From the NCBI GenBank assembly GCA_015485035.1, contig WFUI01000094.1, forward strand, positions 1 to 14,323: a stretch of DNA of 14,323 bases, in the 5' to 3' direction. This document shows, one piece after another, positions 1 to 7,023 of this stretch. Below the pieces are notes generated by a model, which had not been told where the DNA came from, searched no databases, and saw only the letters and a program-made list of their open reading frames with translations. The stretch is from Mariprofundus sp. Lineage in GTDB: Bacteria; Pseudomonadota; Zetaproteobacteria; Mariprofundales; Mariprofundaceae. Each line of letters opens with the position of its first letter. Position 1 is the stretch's first letter. The position numbers and the translations under genes were made by a program.

Positions 1-81
1 ACCTTGCACCGCTGCGCTGAACTGGGCCGCATGCACGTGCACAACGGCCAGTTACCGCATCCGGAACTGGAGCGCTTCTGA
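1..81 (+). CDS. glcD: Glycolate oxidase subunit GlcD, C-terminal end (partial)
   Basis: Only the last 26 residues and the TGA stop (79-81) lie in the window. The reading frame begins T-L-H-R-C-A-E-L-G-R-M-H-V-H and ends P-E-L-E-R-F, which closely matches the C-terminal tail of the FAD-linked GlcD subunit as I remember it from E. coli. GlcD carries the catalytic flavin site that oxidises glycolate (and D-lactate) to glyoxylate, working with GlcE and GlcF at the inner membrane. The stop overlaps the glcE start (TGATG), as expected for a translationally coupled glcDEF operon. The start and the FAD domain lie upstream of the window. Confidence 0.88.
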   Translation, partial: TLHRCAELGRMHVHNGQLPHPELERF

Positions 82-1148
82 TGGATCTCACAGCAGAACT
101 GCAGCAGCAGGTTCAGGATGCCTTTCACAGCCGAACGGCGCTGAATATTATCGGAGGCAACAGCAAATCATGGTATGGTCGTGAAGCGGTCGGGGAGCCG
201 CTCGCCGTCGCCGGTCATCGCGGTATCATCTCCTATATGCCCAGCGAACTGGTCATCACTGCGCGCGCCGGCACGCCACTGGCCGAGATTGCCGAAGCAC
301 TCGATGAACACGGCCAGCGCCTGCCGTTCGATCCGCCTTATTTTGCGGCATCCGCCACCATCGGCGGCACTGTGGCCTGCAATTTTTCCGGGCCGCGCCG
401 CCCCTATGCCGGCTCATGCAGGGATTTCATGCTTGGCTGCACGATACTCAACGGGCGCGGCGAACAGCTGCATTTCGGCGGCGAAGTGATGAAAAACGTC
501 GCCGGTTTCGATATCTCCCGCCTGATGGCCGGCAGTCTCGGTACGCTCGGCCTGCTGCTCGATGTATCACTGAAAACCCTGCCACACCGACAGGCCGAGC
601 AGACGCTCGTACTCGATGCCGATTTTGCAGAGGCCATTGCCATCATGAACCGCCAGGCCAGCACGTCGCTGCCGGTGACAGCCATGTGCAGCGATGGCAA
701 ACGCGTTTATCTGCGCATCTGCGGCACGCCGTCCGCCGTACAGCGCAGCATGCGCGATATCAACGGCCGTATATTCGAGGGTGGCAAGCACTTCTGGAAA
801 GCGCTGCGCGAGCATCAACTGCCGTTTTTTCAAACTGACACGCCGCTCTACCGCCTGTCGCTGCCACCGGCAGCCCGTTTTGCACCTCTTTCCGGCACGA
901 CAGATTCAGACTGGTTCATCGGCTGGGGCGGTGCCCAGCGCTGGCTGAAATCGACTTTACCGTTCGAGACAGTACATGCCTATGCCGCCGAACTCGGCGG
1001 TCATGCCCGGCTGCTGCGCGGTGGCGACCGTTCCGGAGAAGTCTTCGCCCCCCTGCCTCCGGCTCTGATGCAACTGCACCAACGCCTGAAACAGGGCTTT
1101 GATCCTGCCGGCATTCTCAACCGCGGCCGCATGTACAGGTGTCTGTAA
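81..1148 (+). CDS. glcE: Glycolate oxidase FAD-binding subunit GlcE
   Basis: This gene encodes 355 residues, close to the roughly 350 of E. coli GlcE. It is the second flavin-binding (PCMH-type) subunit of the glycolate oxidase complex, which oxidises glycolate to glyoxylate and passes electrons to the respiratory chain. Visible family signatures are G-G-N-S-K-S near residue 25, E-L-V-I-T-A-R-A-G-T-P-L near 55-65, A-T-I-G-G-T-V-A-C-N-F-S-G-P-R-R-P near 91-107, and G-G-E-V-M-K-N-V-A-G-F-D with R-L-M-A-G-S-L-G around 132-155. The C-terminus has the usual P-A-G-I-L-N-R-G-R-M-Y ending. ATG at 81 is preceded by GGAG (69-72) at 8-base spacing and overlaps the glcD stop. The TAA stop in turn overlaps the ATG of glcF. 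Nothing in it looks broken. Confidence 0.95.
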   Translation: MDLTAELQQQVQDAFHSRTALNIIGGNSKSWYGREAVGEPLAVAGHRGIISYMPSELVITARAGTPLAEIAEALDEHGQRLPFDPPYFAASATIGGTVACNFSGPRRPYAGSCRDFMLGCTILNGRGEQLHFGGEVMKNVAGFDISRLMAGSLGTLGLLLDVSLKTLPHRQAEQTLVLDADFAEAIAIMNRQASTSLPVTAMCSDGKRVYLRICGTPSAVQRSMRDINGRIFEGGKHFWKALREHQLPFFQTDTPLYRLSLPPAARFAPLSGTTDSDWFIGWGGAQRWLKSTLPFETVHAYAAELGGHARLLRGGDRSGEVFAPLPPALMQLHQRLKQGFDPAGILNRGRMYRCL

Positions 1149-2365
1149 TGCAAACAAATATCCCGCCCTCAATACTCGCAACACCTGCCGGTCGTGAAGC
1201 CAACGATATTCTGCGCAACTGCGTGCATTGCGGTTTTTGTACCGCCACCTGCCCGACCTATCAGGAAACAGGTGATGAACTCGATGGACCCAGAGGACGC
1301 ATCTATCTGATCAAGGAAATGCTCGAAGGCCATTCGGTAACGCAGACCACGCAACAGCATCTGGATCGTTGCCTGAGCTGCCGGGCCTGTGAAACCACCT
1401 GCCCGTCGGGTGTTGCCTTCGCGCATCTGGCCGATATCGGCAAAGAGATGGTGGAACAATACGTGCCACGCCCGTTGCATCAACGCCTGCTGCGAAAACT
1501 GCTTCTTGCCATATTGCCGCACCCTTCCCGCTTTGCGCGTCTGCTCGCATTCGGACGTCTGGTTCGCCCACTGCTGCCGGCAAGCGTAGCTAACAGGATT
1601 CCGCCATGGCCACAGGCTGATGATCCATTCCCGAACACAAATCGCACCCGCAAAATTCTTTTGATCGAAGGATGTGTACAACCGGCTCTCTCCCCGGAAA
1701 TTGATGCCGCCACAGCGCAGGTGCTGGATAAACTCAGCATCCAGACACTGCGCACCGGACAGGCCCAATGCTGCGGCGCGGTCGAACATCACCTGAATGC
1801 AAAGGAGGCTTCCCAGCAACGCATGCGCGCCAATATCGATGCCTGGCTGCCCTATCTGGATTCCGGCGTGGAAGCGATTGTCTCGACAGCCAGCGCCTGT
1901 GCCCTGGAAATCCGGGAATACGGCTATCTGCTCAGAAACGACCCCGATTATGCCGATAATGCGCAGCGGGTTTCCGACCACTGCCGCGATCTCATCGAAC
2001 TGCTGGAGGACGAGAATCTGGATGCATTCCGACCGAACCAATCCACCCGCATCGCCTTTCATGCGCCATGCACGCTTCAACACGGCCAGAAACTGAATGG
2101 TCGCGTGGAACGGTTGCTGATCACACTGGGCTATGAATTAACGCCCGTGGCAGATGCCCACCTTTGCTGCGGCTCATCCGGTACCTACTCAATCCTGCAA
2201 GCCGAACTTTCAAACAATCTGCGCGACAACAAACTGTCGGCATTGCATGCAGGCCAGCCTGAAATGATCGCCACCGCCAATATCGGCTGCCTGCATCATA
2301 TGCAATCCGGCACCGAAACACCGGTGCGCCACTGGATCACCCTGTTGGCACGAGACAGGCGCTAA
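1148..2365 (+). CDS. glcF: Glycolate oxidase iron-sulfur subunit GlcF
   Basis: This gene encodes 405 residues from ATG 1148, which overlaps the glcE stop (TAATG). A GTG at 1139 would add three residues, but M-Q-T matches the family start. GlcF is the electron-transfer subunit that takes electrons from the GlcDE flavins towards quinone at the inner membrane. Two ferredoxin-like 4Fe-4S motifs of the form CxxCxxCxxxCP are present: C25/C28/C31/C35 and C75/C78/C81/C85. The C-terminal half has the two CCG (heterodisulfide-reductase-like) domains, with C-C-G-A-V-E-H-H-L-N and C-C-G-S-S-G-T-Y cores. N-I-G-C and V-R-H-W-I close the protein as in E. coli GlcF. It ends the glcDEF block; the next co-directional gene begins 102 bases on. 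Confidence 0.95.
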   Translation: MQTNIPPSILATPAGREANDILRNCVHCGFCTATCPTYQETGDELDGPRGRIYLIKEMLEGHSVTQTTQQHLDRCLSCRACETTCPSGVAFAHLADIGKEMVEQYVPRPLHQRLLRKLLLAILPHPSRFARLLAFGRLVRPLLPASVANRIPPWPQADDPFPNTNRTRKILLIEGCVQPALSPEIDAATAQVLDKLSIQTLRTGQAQCCGAVEHHLNAKEASQQRMRANIDAWLPYLDSGVEAIVSTASACALEIREYGYLLRNDPDYADNAQRVSDHCRDLIELLEDENLDAFRPNQSTRIAFHAPCTLQHGQKLNGRVERLLITLGYELTPVADAHLCCGSSGTYSILQAELSNNLRDNKLSALHAGQPEMIATANIGCLHHMQSGTETPVRHWITLLARDRR

Positions 2366-2455
2366 ACCATGAACACCCGATACAACAGGCATAACCGCAA
2401 TATCCATGAGGATGCAAATTGGGGCAAAGCTGTTTAATTTAGCGCATACAGATAC

Positions 2456-2462
2456 AGGAGGT
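2456..2462 (+). promoter_or_regulatory. Strong ribosome binding site for the glyoxylate aminotransferase
   Basis: AGGAGGT sits five bases before ATG 2468 and is a near-perfect Shine-Dalgarno match. It lies at the end of the 102-base gap (2366-2467) after glcF. The rest of that gap holds an AT-rich patch (about 2431-2441) but no convincing -35/-10 pair, no terminator and no glycine-riboswitch core that I can see. The aminotransferase may therefore be transcribed from the glc promoter or from an unrecognised one. Confidence 0.75.
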
Positions 2463-2467
2463 TCACC

Positions 2468-3646
2468 ATGACATCATCATTTCACCCGCCACAACGCACC
2501 CTGATGGGCCCCGGCCCCTCGGATGTGAATCCGCGTATTCTTGAAGCCATGAGCCGGCCAACCATCGGACATCTTGATCCGCTGTTTGTGCAAATGATGG
2601 ATGAAATGAAGGAGCTGCTGCAATACGCATTCCAGACACAGAATGAACTGACCATTCCGGTCTCCGCCCCAGGTTCCGCCGGCATGGAAACCTGTTTCGT
2701 GAATCTGGTCGAACCCGGCGATACAGTAATCGTCTGCCAGAACGGTGTTTTCGGCGGCCGCATGAAAGAGAATGTTGAACGCTGCGGTGCAACGGCGGTC
2801 ATGGTTGAGGATGAATGGGGTCGCGCCTGCGATCCTCAGAAACTGGAAGATGCACTGAAAGCACATCCTGAAGCCACCACGGTCGCCTTTGTGCATGCCG
2901 AAACCTCAACCGGGGCAACCACCGATGTCAAAACCATGTGCAAGATCGCACACCATCACGATTGCCTGGCCATTGTCGATGCCGTCACCTCGCTCGGCGG
3001 CACCGAATTGCGTGTCGATGAATGGGGCGTGGATGCCATCTATTCGGGCACCCAGAAATGTCTGTCATGTACGCCGGGATTATCACCGGTTTCATTCAGT
3101 GCAGCAGCCGTGGAACGTATCCGTAACCGCAAAACCCGTGTTCAAAGCTGGTTTCTCGATCTGAATCTGGTCATGGGTTACTGGGGCAGCGGCACCAAAC
3201 GCGCCTATCACCACACCGCACCAATCAATGCGCTCTATGCCTTGCATGAGGCGCTGGTACTGCTGAAAAACGAAGGGCTGGAACATGCCTGGGCGCGGCA
3301 CGCCAGTCACCATCGGGCACTGAAAGCGGGACTGGAAGCGCTGGGGCTGCGTTTTGTCGTACCAGAGGCAGAGCGTCTGCCGCAACTCAATGCCGTGACG
3401 ATCCCGGACGGAGTCGATGATGCCGCAGTGCGCGGCCTGTTGCTGAACGATTACAACCTGGAAATCGGGGCCGGCCTCGGTGTCATGGCTGGAAAAGTTT
3501 GGCGTATCGGTTTAATGGGTTATGCTTGCCGCAAAGACAATGTGCTAAAATGTGTCTCCGCCCTGGATGAAGTCCTGAATCGCGTGGGCGCATCTGGCAC
3601 ACAAGGTCGGGCCATGGCTGCAACACTGGCAGCCTACGGCGACTAG
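2468..3646 (+). CDS. Class V alanine/serine-glyoxylate aminotransferase
   Basis: This gene encodes 392 residues, the usual size for the AGXT family of fold-type I PLP enzymes. Such enzymes transfer an amino group from alanine or serine to glyoxylate, giving glycine plus pyruvate or hydroxypyruvate. Visible marks are G-P-G-P-S-D-V near residue 15, P-T-I-G-H-L-D-P near 30, the PLP-phosphate region S-A-P-G-S-A-G-M-E, E-T-S-T-G near 143, cofactor Asp171 in I-V-D-A-V-T-S-L-G-G, Schiff-base Lys197 in Y-S-G-T-Q-K-C-L-S, the H-H-T-A-P-I-N segment, and Arg346 in W-R-I-G-L-M-G, expected to bind the substrate carboxylate. No mitochondrial or signal-type N-terminus is seen. It lies between glcDEF, whose product is its likely substrate, and gcvPAB, which uses its product. 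The donor amino acid cannot be decided from motifs alone. Confidence 0.88.
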   Translation: MTSSFHPPQRTLMGPGPSDVNPRILEAMSRPTIGHLDPLFVQMMDEMKELLQYAFQTQNELTIPVSAPGSAGMETCFVNLVEPGDTVIVCQNGVFGGRMKENVERCGATAVMVEDEWGRACDPQKLEDALKAHPEATTVAFVHAETSTGATTDVKTMCKIAHHHDCLAIVDAVTSLGGTELRVDEWGVDAIYSGTQKCLSCTPGLSPVSFSAAAVERIRNRKTRVQSWFLDLNLVMGYWGSGTKRAYHHTAPINALYALHEALVLLKNEGLEHAWARHASHHRALKAGLEALGLRFVVPEAERLPQLNAVTIPDGVDDAAVRGLLLNDYNLEIGAGLGVMAGKVWRIGLMGYACRKDNVLKCVSALDEVLNRVGASGTQGRAMAATLAAYGD

Positions 3647-3649
3647 CTC

Positions 3650-3675
3650 GTACTATTCTTGTACTATCTGAATAG
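3650..3675. repeat. Short direct and inverted repeats between the aminotransferase gene and gcvPA
   Basis: The 111-base gap 3647-3757 starts with GTACTAT at 3650-3656 and again at 3661-3667, an 11-base period or one turn of DNA. The same stretch contains the inverted pair CTATTC (3653-3658) and GAATAG (3670-3675). This could be a small operator just upstream of gcvPA, or a weak hairpin. No U-tract follows, so it is not a normal terminator. The remainder of the gap shows no clear promoter or glycine riboswitch. A function is only a suggestion. Confidence 0.3.
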
Positions 3676-3757
3676 ACCGGGCGAAACACCCTAAACCACA
3701 GCATGCCTGCACCCCTTAGAGCGTTCGGACATGCCTACTACAAAAGTGAGAACTATC

Positions 3758-5101
3758 ATGCGGTTTTTACCCCACACCGACACCGACCGACAGGCCATGC
3801 TCACGAGCATGGGCATGGACAATATGGCCGAGCTGTTTGCGGATATTCCAGCCGAGTTTCATCTCGCACCTGGCAGTCTGAATCTGCCCGATGCATTGTC
3901 AGAAGCAGGTATTGTACGCAAATTCACCCGGGCTGCTGAACAAAACAGGCATGCCGGCAACACCCGCTGTTTTCTGGGTGGTGGTACTTACCACCATTTT
4001 GTCCCGGCAGTGGTCGATTATGTAATTTCGCGCGGCGAGTTTCTGACTGCCTATACCCCCTATCAACCGGAAATCGCCCAGGGCACCCTGCAGGCTTTGT
4101 TTGAATACCAGACCATGATTGCGCGACTGACCGATATGGATGTGTCCAACGCCTCAATGTATGAAGCTGCGACAGCAACCGCCGAAGCAGCCCTGATGGC
4201 GCGCCGTGTAACACGCAAAACCCGCACCATCATTGCCGGTTCGGTTAATCCACGATATCGCGCGGTAACCGAAAACTACCTGTCCCGTCTCGACGGCGAA
4301 TATGTAGAGGTCGGCTTTGGTGCATTCGGCACCGATCTTGATGCGGTGATCGCTGCCATGGATACCACCACAGCCTGCGTGATTGTGCAGTATCCCGATT
4401 TTTACGGCTCGGTGTATGATCTGGCTCCGTTACGGGAGGCCTGTGATGCCCATAAATGCCTGATGATCGTGGCATTTTCCGATATTTCCGCTTTCGGACT
4501 GATCACACCTCCGGGAGCCTACGGTGCGGACATCGCGGTCGGCTCCGGGCAGGCACTCGGTATTCCGATGGCATTCGGCGGCCCGCATCTGGGTGTGTTT
4601 GCCTGCAAACAGAAATATGTGCGCCAGATGCCCGGACGTGTCTGTGGTCTGACCCGGGATGCCGACGGCAAGCGCGGTTTTGTGCTGACTCTTTCCACCC
4701 GTGAACAGCATATCCGACGCGAAAAAGCGACCTCCAATATCTGCACCAATCAAGGGCTGATGTGTACGGCAGCAGCAGCCTATATGACCCTGATGGGCGA
4801 TGCCGGCCTGGAAACCGTAGCCAGACATTCTGCCGCTGCACTTAATATGCTGGTATCCCGACTGCCCGACGGCGTCAGCGCAGCAGACGGGGCGCACTAT
4901 AATGAAACCGTGCTCAGTTTTGTCTCCCGGGCCAAACGCGATGCATTTCTTGCAACCGCACGCCACCGGGACATCTTTGCCGGCATCCCGCTCGAACAGC
5001 TGGTTCGTGATAGCGATGCCAGACATTTGCTCGTAGCCACGACGGAGATGATCGAAGAGAGCGATATTAACGACTATATCGCAGCTCTGGAGGTAGCATG
5101 A
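3758..5101 (+). CDS. gcvPA: Glycine dehydrogenase (decarboxylating) subunit 1, GcvPA
   Basis: This gene encodes 447 residues from ATG 3758 and matches the N-terminal half of the glycine-cleavage P-protein in organisms where P is split. With GcvPB it decarboxylates glycine and loads the aminomethyl group onto lipoyl-GcvH. Family marks are the start M-R-F-L-P-H-T-D, F-L-G-G-G-T-Y-H-H-F (about 72-81), T-A-Y-T-P-Y-Q-P-E (from about 98), Y-E-A-A-T-A-T-A-E-A near 142, G-Q-A-L-G-I-P-M-A-F-G-G-P near 265, and R-E-Q-H-I-R-R-E-K-A-T-S-N-I-C-T-N-Q-G near 320. An in-frame ATG at 3731 would add nine residues, but homologues begin at the chosen Met; neither start has a strong Shine-Dalgarno. This subunit lacks the PLP lysine, as expected. 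Its TGA overlaps the gcvPB start. Confidence 0.93.
   Translation: MRFLPHTDTDRQAMLTSMGMDNMAELFADIPAEFHLAPGSLNLPDALSEAGIVRKFTRAAEQNRHAGNTRCFLGGGTYHHFVPAVVDYVISRGEFLTAYTPYQPEIAQGTLQALFEYQTMIARLTDMDVSNASMYEAATATAEAALMARRVTRKTRTIIAGSVNPRYRAVTENYLSRLDGEYVEVGFGAFGTDLDAVIAAMDTTTACVIVQYPDFYGSVYDLAPLREACDAHKCLMIVAFSDISAFGLITPPGAYGADIAVGSGQALGIPMAFGGPHLGVFACKQKYVRQMPGRVCGLTRDADGKRGFVLTLSTREQHIRREKATSNICTNQGLMCTAAAAYMTLMGDAGLETVARHSAAALNMLVSRLPDGVSAADGAHYNETVLSFVSRAKRDAFLATARHRDIFAGIPLEQLVRDSDARHLLVATTEMIEESDINDYIAALEVA
5089..5094 (+). promoter_or_regulatory. Ribosome binding site that decides the gcvPB start
   Basis: GGAGGT lies inside the last codons of gcvPA. Two tandem ATGs follow, at 5098 and 5101. 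The spacing is three bases to the first and six to the second, so the second is the better start. Either choice keeps gcvPB overlapping the gcvPA stop and suggests coupled, near-equal synthesis of the two halves. Confidence 0.65.
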
Positions 5102-6576
5102 TGAACGCGCAATATTCTGCCGTATCCGGTATGCAGCATGAAGAACCGTTGCTGTTTGAGCATGCACATGAAGCACCGGAATCGATTAACCTGCCCGGCG
5201 TAGCAAGTGAAATTCCGCTCACGCTCGATGCATTCAAGCGCAAAACGCCTCCCCGTATCCCGGGCCTGTCCGAGCCGGAAGCCGTGCGCCACTTTGTGCG
5301 CCTGAGTCAGTGGAATCACGGCATTGAAACCGGATTTTATCCGCTGGGTTCATGCACCATGAAATACAATCCGCGCGTGAACGAGCAGGTCGCCCGCCTG
5401 CCGGGGCTGGCCCATGTGCATCCGGATCAGCCCGAGGACTCGGTGCAGGGAATTCTCACACTGCTTTATGAGTTGCAGACATGGCTGGCCGAAATTGCCG
5501 GCTTCTCCGATGTGACCCTGCAGCCGGCTGCCGGCGCACATGGTGAACTGGTCGGCCTGATGATGATTCGTGCTGCACTCGATGCACGCGGCGATCAGCA
5601 CCGCAAAAAAGTGCTGGTGCCCGACTCTGCCCATGGTACCAACCCGGCCTCGGCCGCGCTGTGCGGTATGTTTACCGTGGAAATCAAATCCGGCCCGGAC
5701 GGGCGCATTGATCTGGATGAGCTGAAACGCCACCTGGATGACAATGTCGCGGCACTGATGATGACCAACCCGAATACGGCCGGCACGTTTGAATCCGATA
5801 TCAGGGAAATCTGCCAGCTGGTACATGATGCCGGCGGGCTGGTATATGGCGATGGGGCTAATCTCAATGCACTGGTCGGCGTGGCACGACCGGGTGACAT
5901 GGGCCTGGACTGCCTGCATATCAATGTACATAAAACATTTTCCACACCCCATGGCGGTGGTGGCCCGGGGGCTGGCCCTGTAGCCGTAAACGATACCCTG
6001 AAACCGTTTCTTCCGGTTCCACGCATCATCAAAGACGGCGACACATACCGCATCGAAACCCGAGATAGCCAGTCCATCGGCTCGGTGTTGAGCACACTGG
6101 GCCAAACCGGCGTCTATATGCGCGCCAATGCCTATATCTCGGCCTTTGGACGCAATCACCTGCATAAAATCGCTCAGGATGCCGTGCTGAATGCAAACTA
6201 CATCTTGTGCCGCCTTAAAGATGTGTACCATGTGCCGTTTTCAGGCCTGTGCAAACATGAGTGCCTGCTGACCGACGAGTATCAGGAGAAACACGGTGTC
6301 AAAACACTCGATATTGCCAAACAGCTGATCGATCTAGGTTTCCATCCGATGACAGTCTATTTCCCCCTGATTGTACATGGGGCCATGCTGATCGAGCCGA
6401 CGGAAACCGAATCACGTGAAACGCTGGACGCCTTCTGCAATGCCATGCTGGAGATTGCAGCCCAATGCGAAGCCGGAGAAACCGATATGCTGCATGAAGC
6501 GCCGGTCAAACCGTTCCGGCGCCGGCTGGATGAAACACAGGCGGCCAGAAAACCGGTACTGGTCTGGCAGGAATAA
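5101..6576 (+). CDS. gcvPB: Glycine dehydrogenase (decarboxylating) subunit 2, GcvPB
   Basis: This gene encodes 491 residues from ATG 5101 (492 from ATG 5098) and matches the C-terminal, PLP-carrying half of glycine decarboxylase. The Schiff-base lysine is Lys278 in H-I-N-V-H-K-T-F, followed by the glycine-rich loop P-H-G-G-G-G-P-G that marks the family. Other signatures are G-F-Y-P-L-G-S-C-T-M-K-Y-N-P near 80, L-Q-P-A-A-G-A-H-G-E near 140, P-D-S-A-H-G-T-N-P-A-S-A near 177, and M-T-N-P-N-T-A-G-T-F-E near 221. The length is normal for GcvPB. It forms a heterodimeric unit with GcvPA and needs GcvH, GcvT and Lpd, none of which are in this window. It ends only six bases from the 3' end of the opposite-strand lipoprotein gene, with no plus-strand terminator visible in the gap. 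Confidence 0.95.
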   Translation: MNAQYSAVSGMQHEEPLLFEHAHEAPESINLPGVASEIPLTLDAFKRKTPPRIPGLSEPEAVRHFVRLSQWNHGIETGFYPLGSCTMKYNPRVNEQVARLPGLAHVHPDQPEDSVQGILTLLYELQTWLAEIAGFSDVTLQPAAGAHGELVGLMMIRAALDARGDQHRKKVLVPDSAHGTNPASAALCGMFTVEIKSGPDGRIDLDELKRHLDDNVAALMMTNPNTAGTFESDIREICQLVHDAGGLVYGDGANLNALVGVARPGDMGLDCLHINVHKTFSTPHGGGGPGAGPVAVNDTLKPFLPVPRIIKDGDTYRIETRDSQSIGSVLSTLGQTGVYMRANAYISAFGRNHLHKIAQDAVLNANYILCRLKDVYHVPFSGLCKHECLLTDEYQEKHGVKTLDIAKQLIDLGFHPMTVYFPLIVHGAMLIEPTETESRETLDAFCNAMLEIAAQCEAGETDMLHEAPVKPFRRRLDETQAARKPVLVWQE

Positions 6577-6582
6577 CAGGAG

Positions 6583-7023
6583 CTAATTAAAGCAGCGCTG
6601 CTCAACCATGAAATAACCGTGCTCCGATGGTGTCTCCTGATAGGTGACCTTTATCGTATCGGTCGAACTGAATGTCTGACTGGTTCCGAAAATGACATGT
6701 TCCTGTTCGGTGATTTCGGAATACTCGGGATACTCGATGCGCATATCATGATCCGAACGCCAGTAAATGAGGGCATCATAACCGTGCCTGAATGAAAAGC
6801 TGTGCATACCATGATCAAATGCGCTTTTTACCGGGCGCACATTGATTTTCATTTCCTGATCTCCCGGCCTGTCACCAGTGGAAACGCGATACAGCGTCGC
6901 TATTTTTTTACCGGAAGGGGACGGGCATTCCAGCATCACATCGGTCTTTTCATTCAAGCCGCAACTGTTAATGAACAGACCAACTCCTGTCAGCAGCAGC
7001 CAGATAAGCAGGAGCCTCCTCAT
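6583..7023 (-). CDS. Predicted small lipoprotein of unknown function
   Basis: This gene encodes 146 residues. The N-terminus is a lipoprotein signal: M-R-R, a hydrophobic run from about 4 to 18, then I-N-S-C with the likely lipidated Cys21. The mature part is polar with predicted beta character. It opens with an E-C-P-S-P-S-G-K-K-I-A-T-L-Y pattern, seen in small periplasmic proteins that begin with a 'S-P-x-G-K-x-x-A' strand, and has a Y-W-R-S-D-H-D-M-R-I segment in the middle. Cys33 and Cys144 near the ends could form a disulfide. I do not recognise the family. The ATG overlaps the stop of the upstream FAD-enzyme gene (ATGA), with no separate Shine-Dalgarno before it, so its translation is probably coupled. 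At the 3' end a palindrome, AGCAGCGCTGCT (6591-6602), followed on the minus strand by TTAATTA could be a weak terminator. Confidence 0.72.
   Translation of the reverse strand: MRRLLLIWLLLTGVGLFINSCGLNEKTDVMLECPSPSGKKIATLYRVSTGDRPGDQEMKINVRPVKSAFDHGMHSFSFRHGYDALIYWRSDHDMRIEYPEYSEITEQEHVIFGTSQTFSSTDTIKVTYQETPSEHGYFMVEQRCFN

Noticed and set aside
1169..2083. Long open frame antisense to glcF (304 codons)
   Set aside because: It lies wholly opposite a gene with a certain identity. The translation is rich in Cys, Arg and Gln without any domain pattern, as expected from the complement of biased codons.
2369..2437. 22-codon open frame right after the glcF stop
   Set aside because: It has an ATG three bases after the stop and no good Shine-Dalgarno. 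The peptide is hydrophilic with no known pattern, and an open frame of this length is common by chance.
3647..3757. Glycine riboswitch before gcvPA (also considered for 2366-2467)
   Set aside because: Neither gap is large enough for a tandem aptamer, and I cannot find the conserved glycine-aptamer core words or its pairing pattern.
5350..6231. Long open frame antisense to gcvPB (293 codons), and a similar one opposite gcvPA at 4430-5176
   Set aside because: Both are shadows of strongly conserved genes; neither has a recognisable motif, start context or neighbour.
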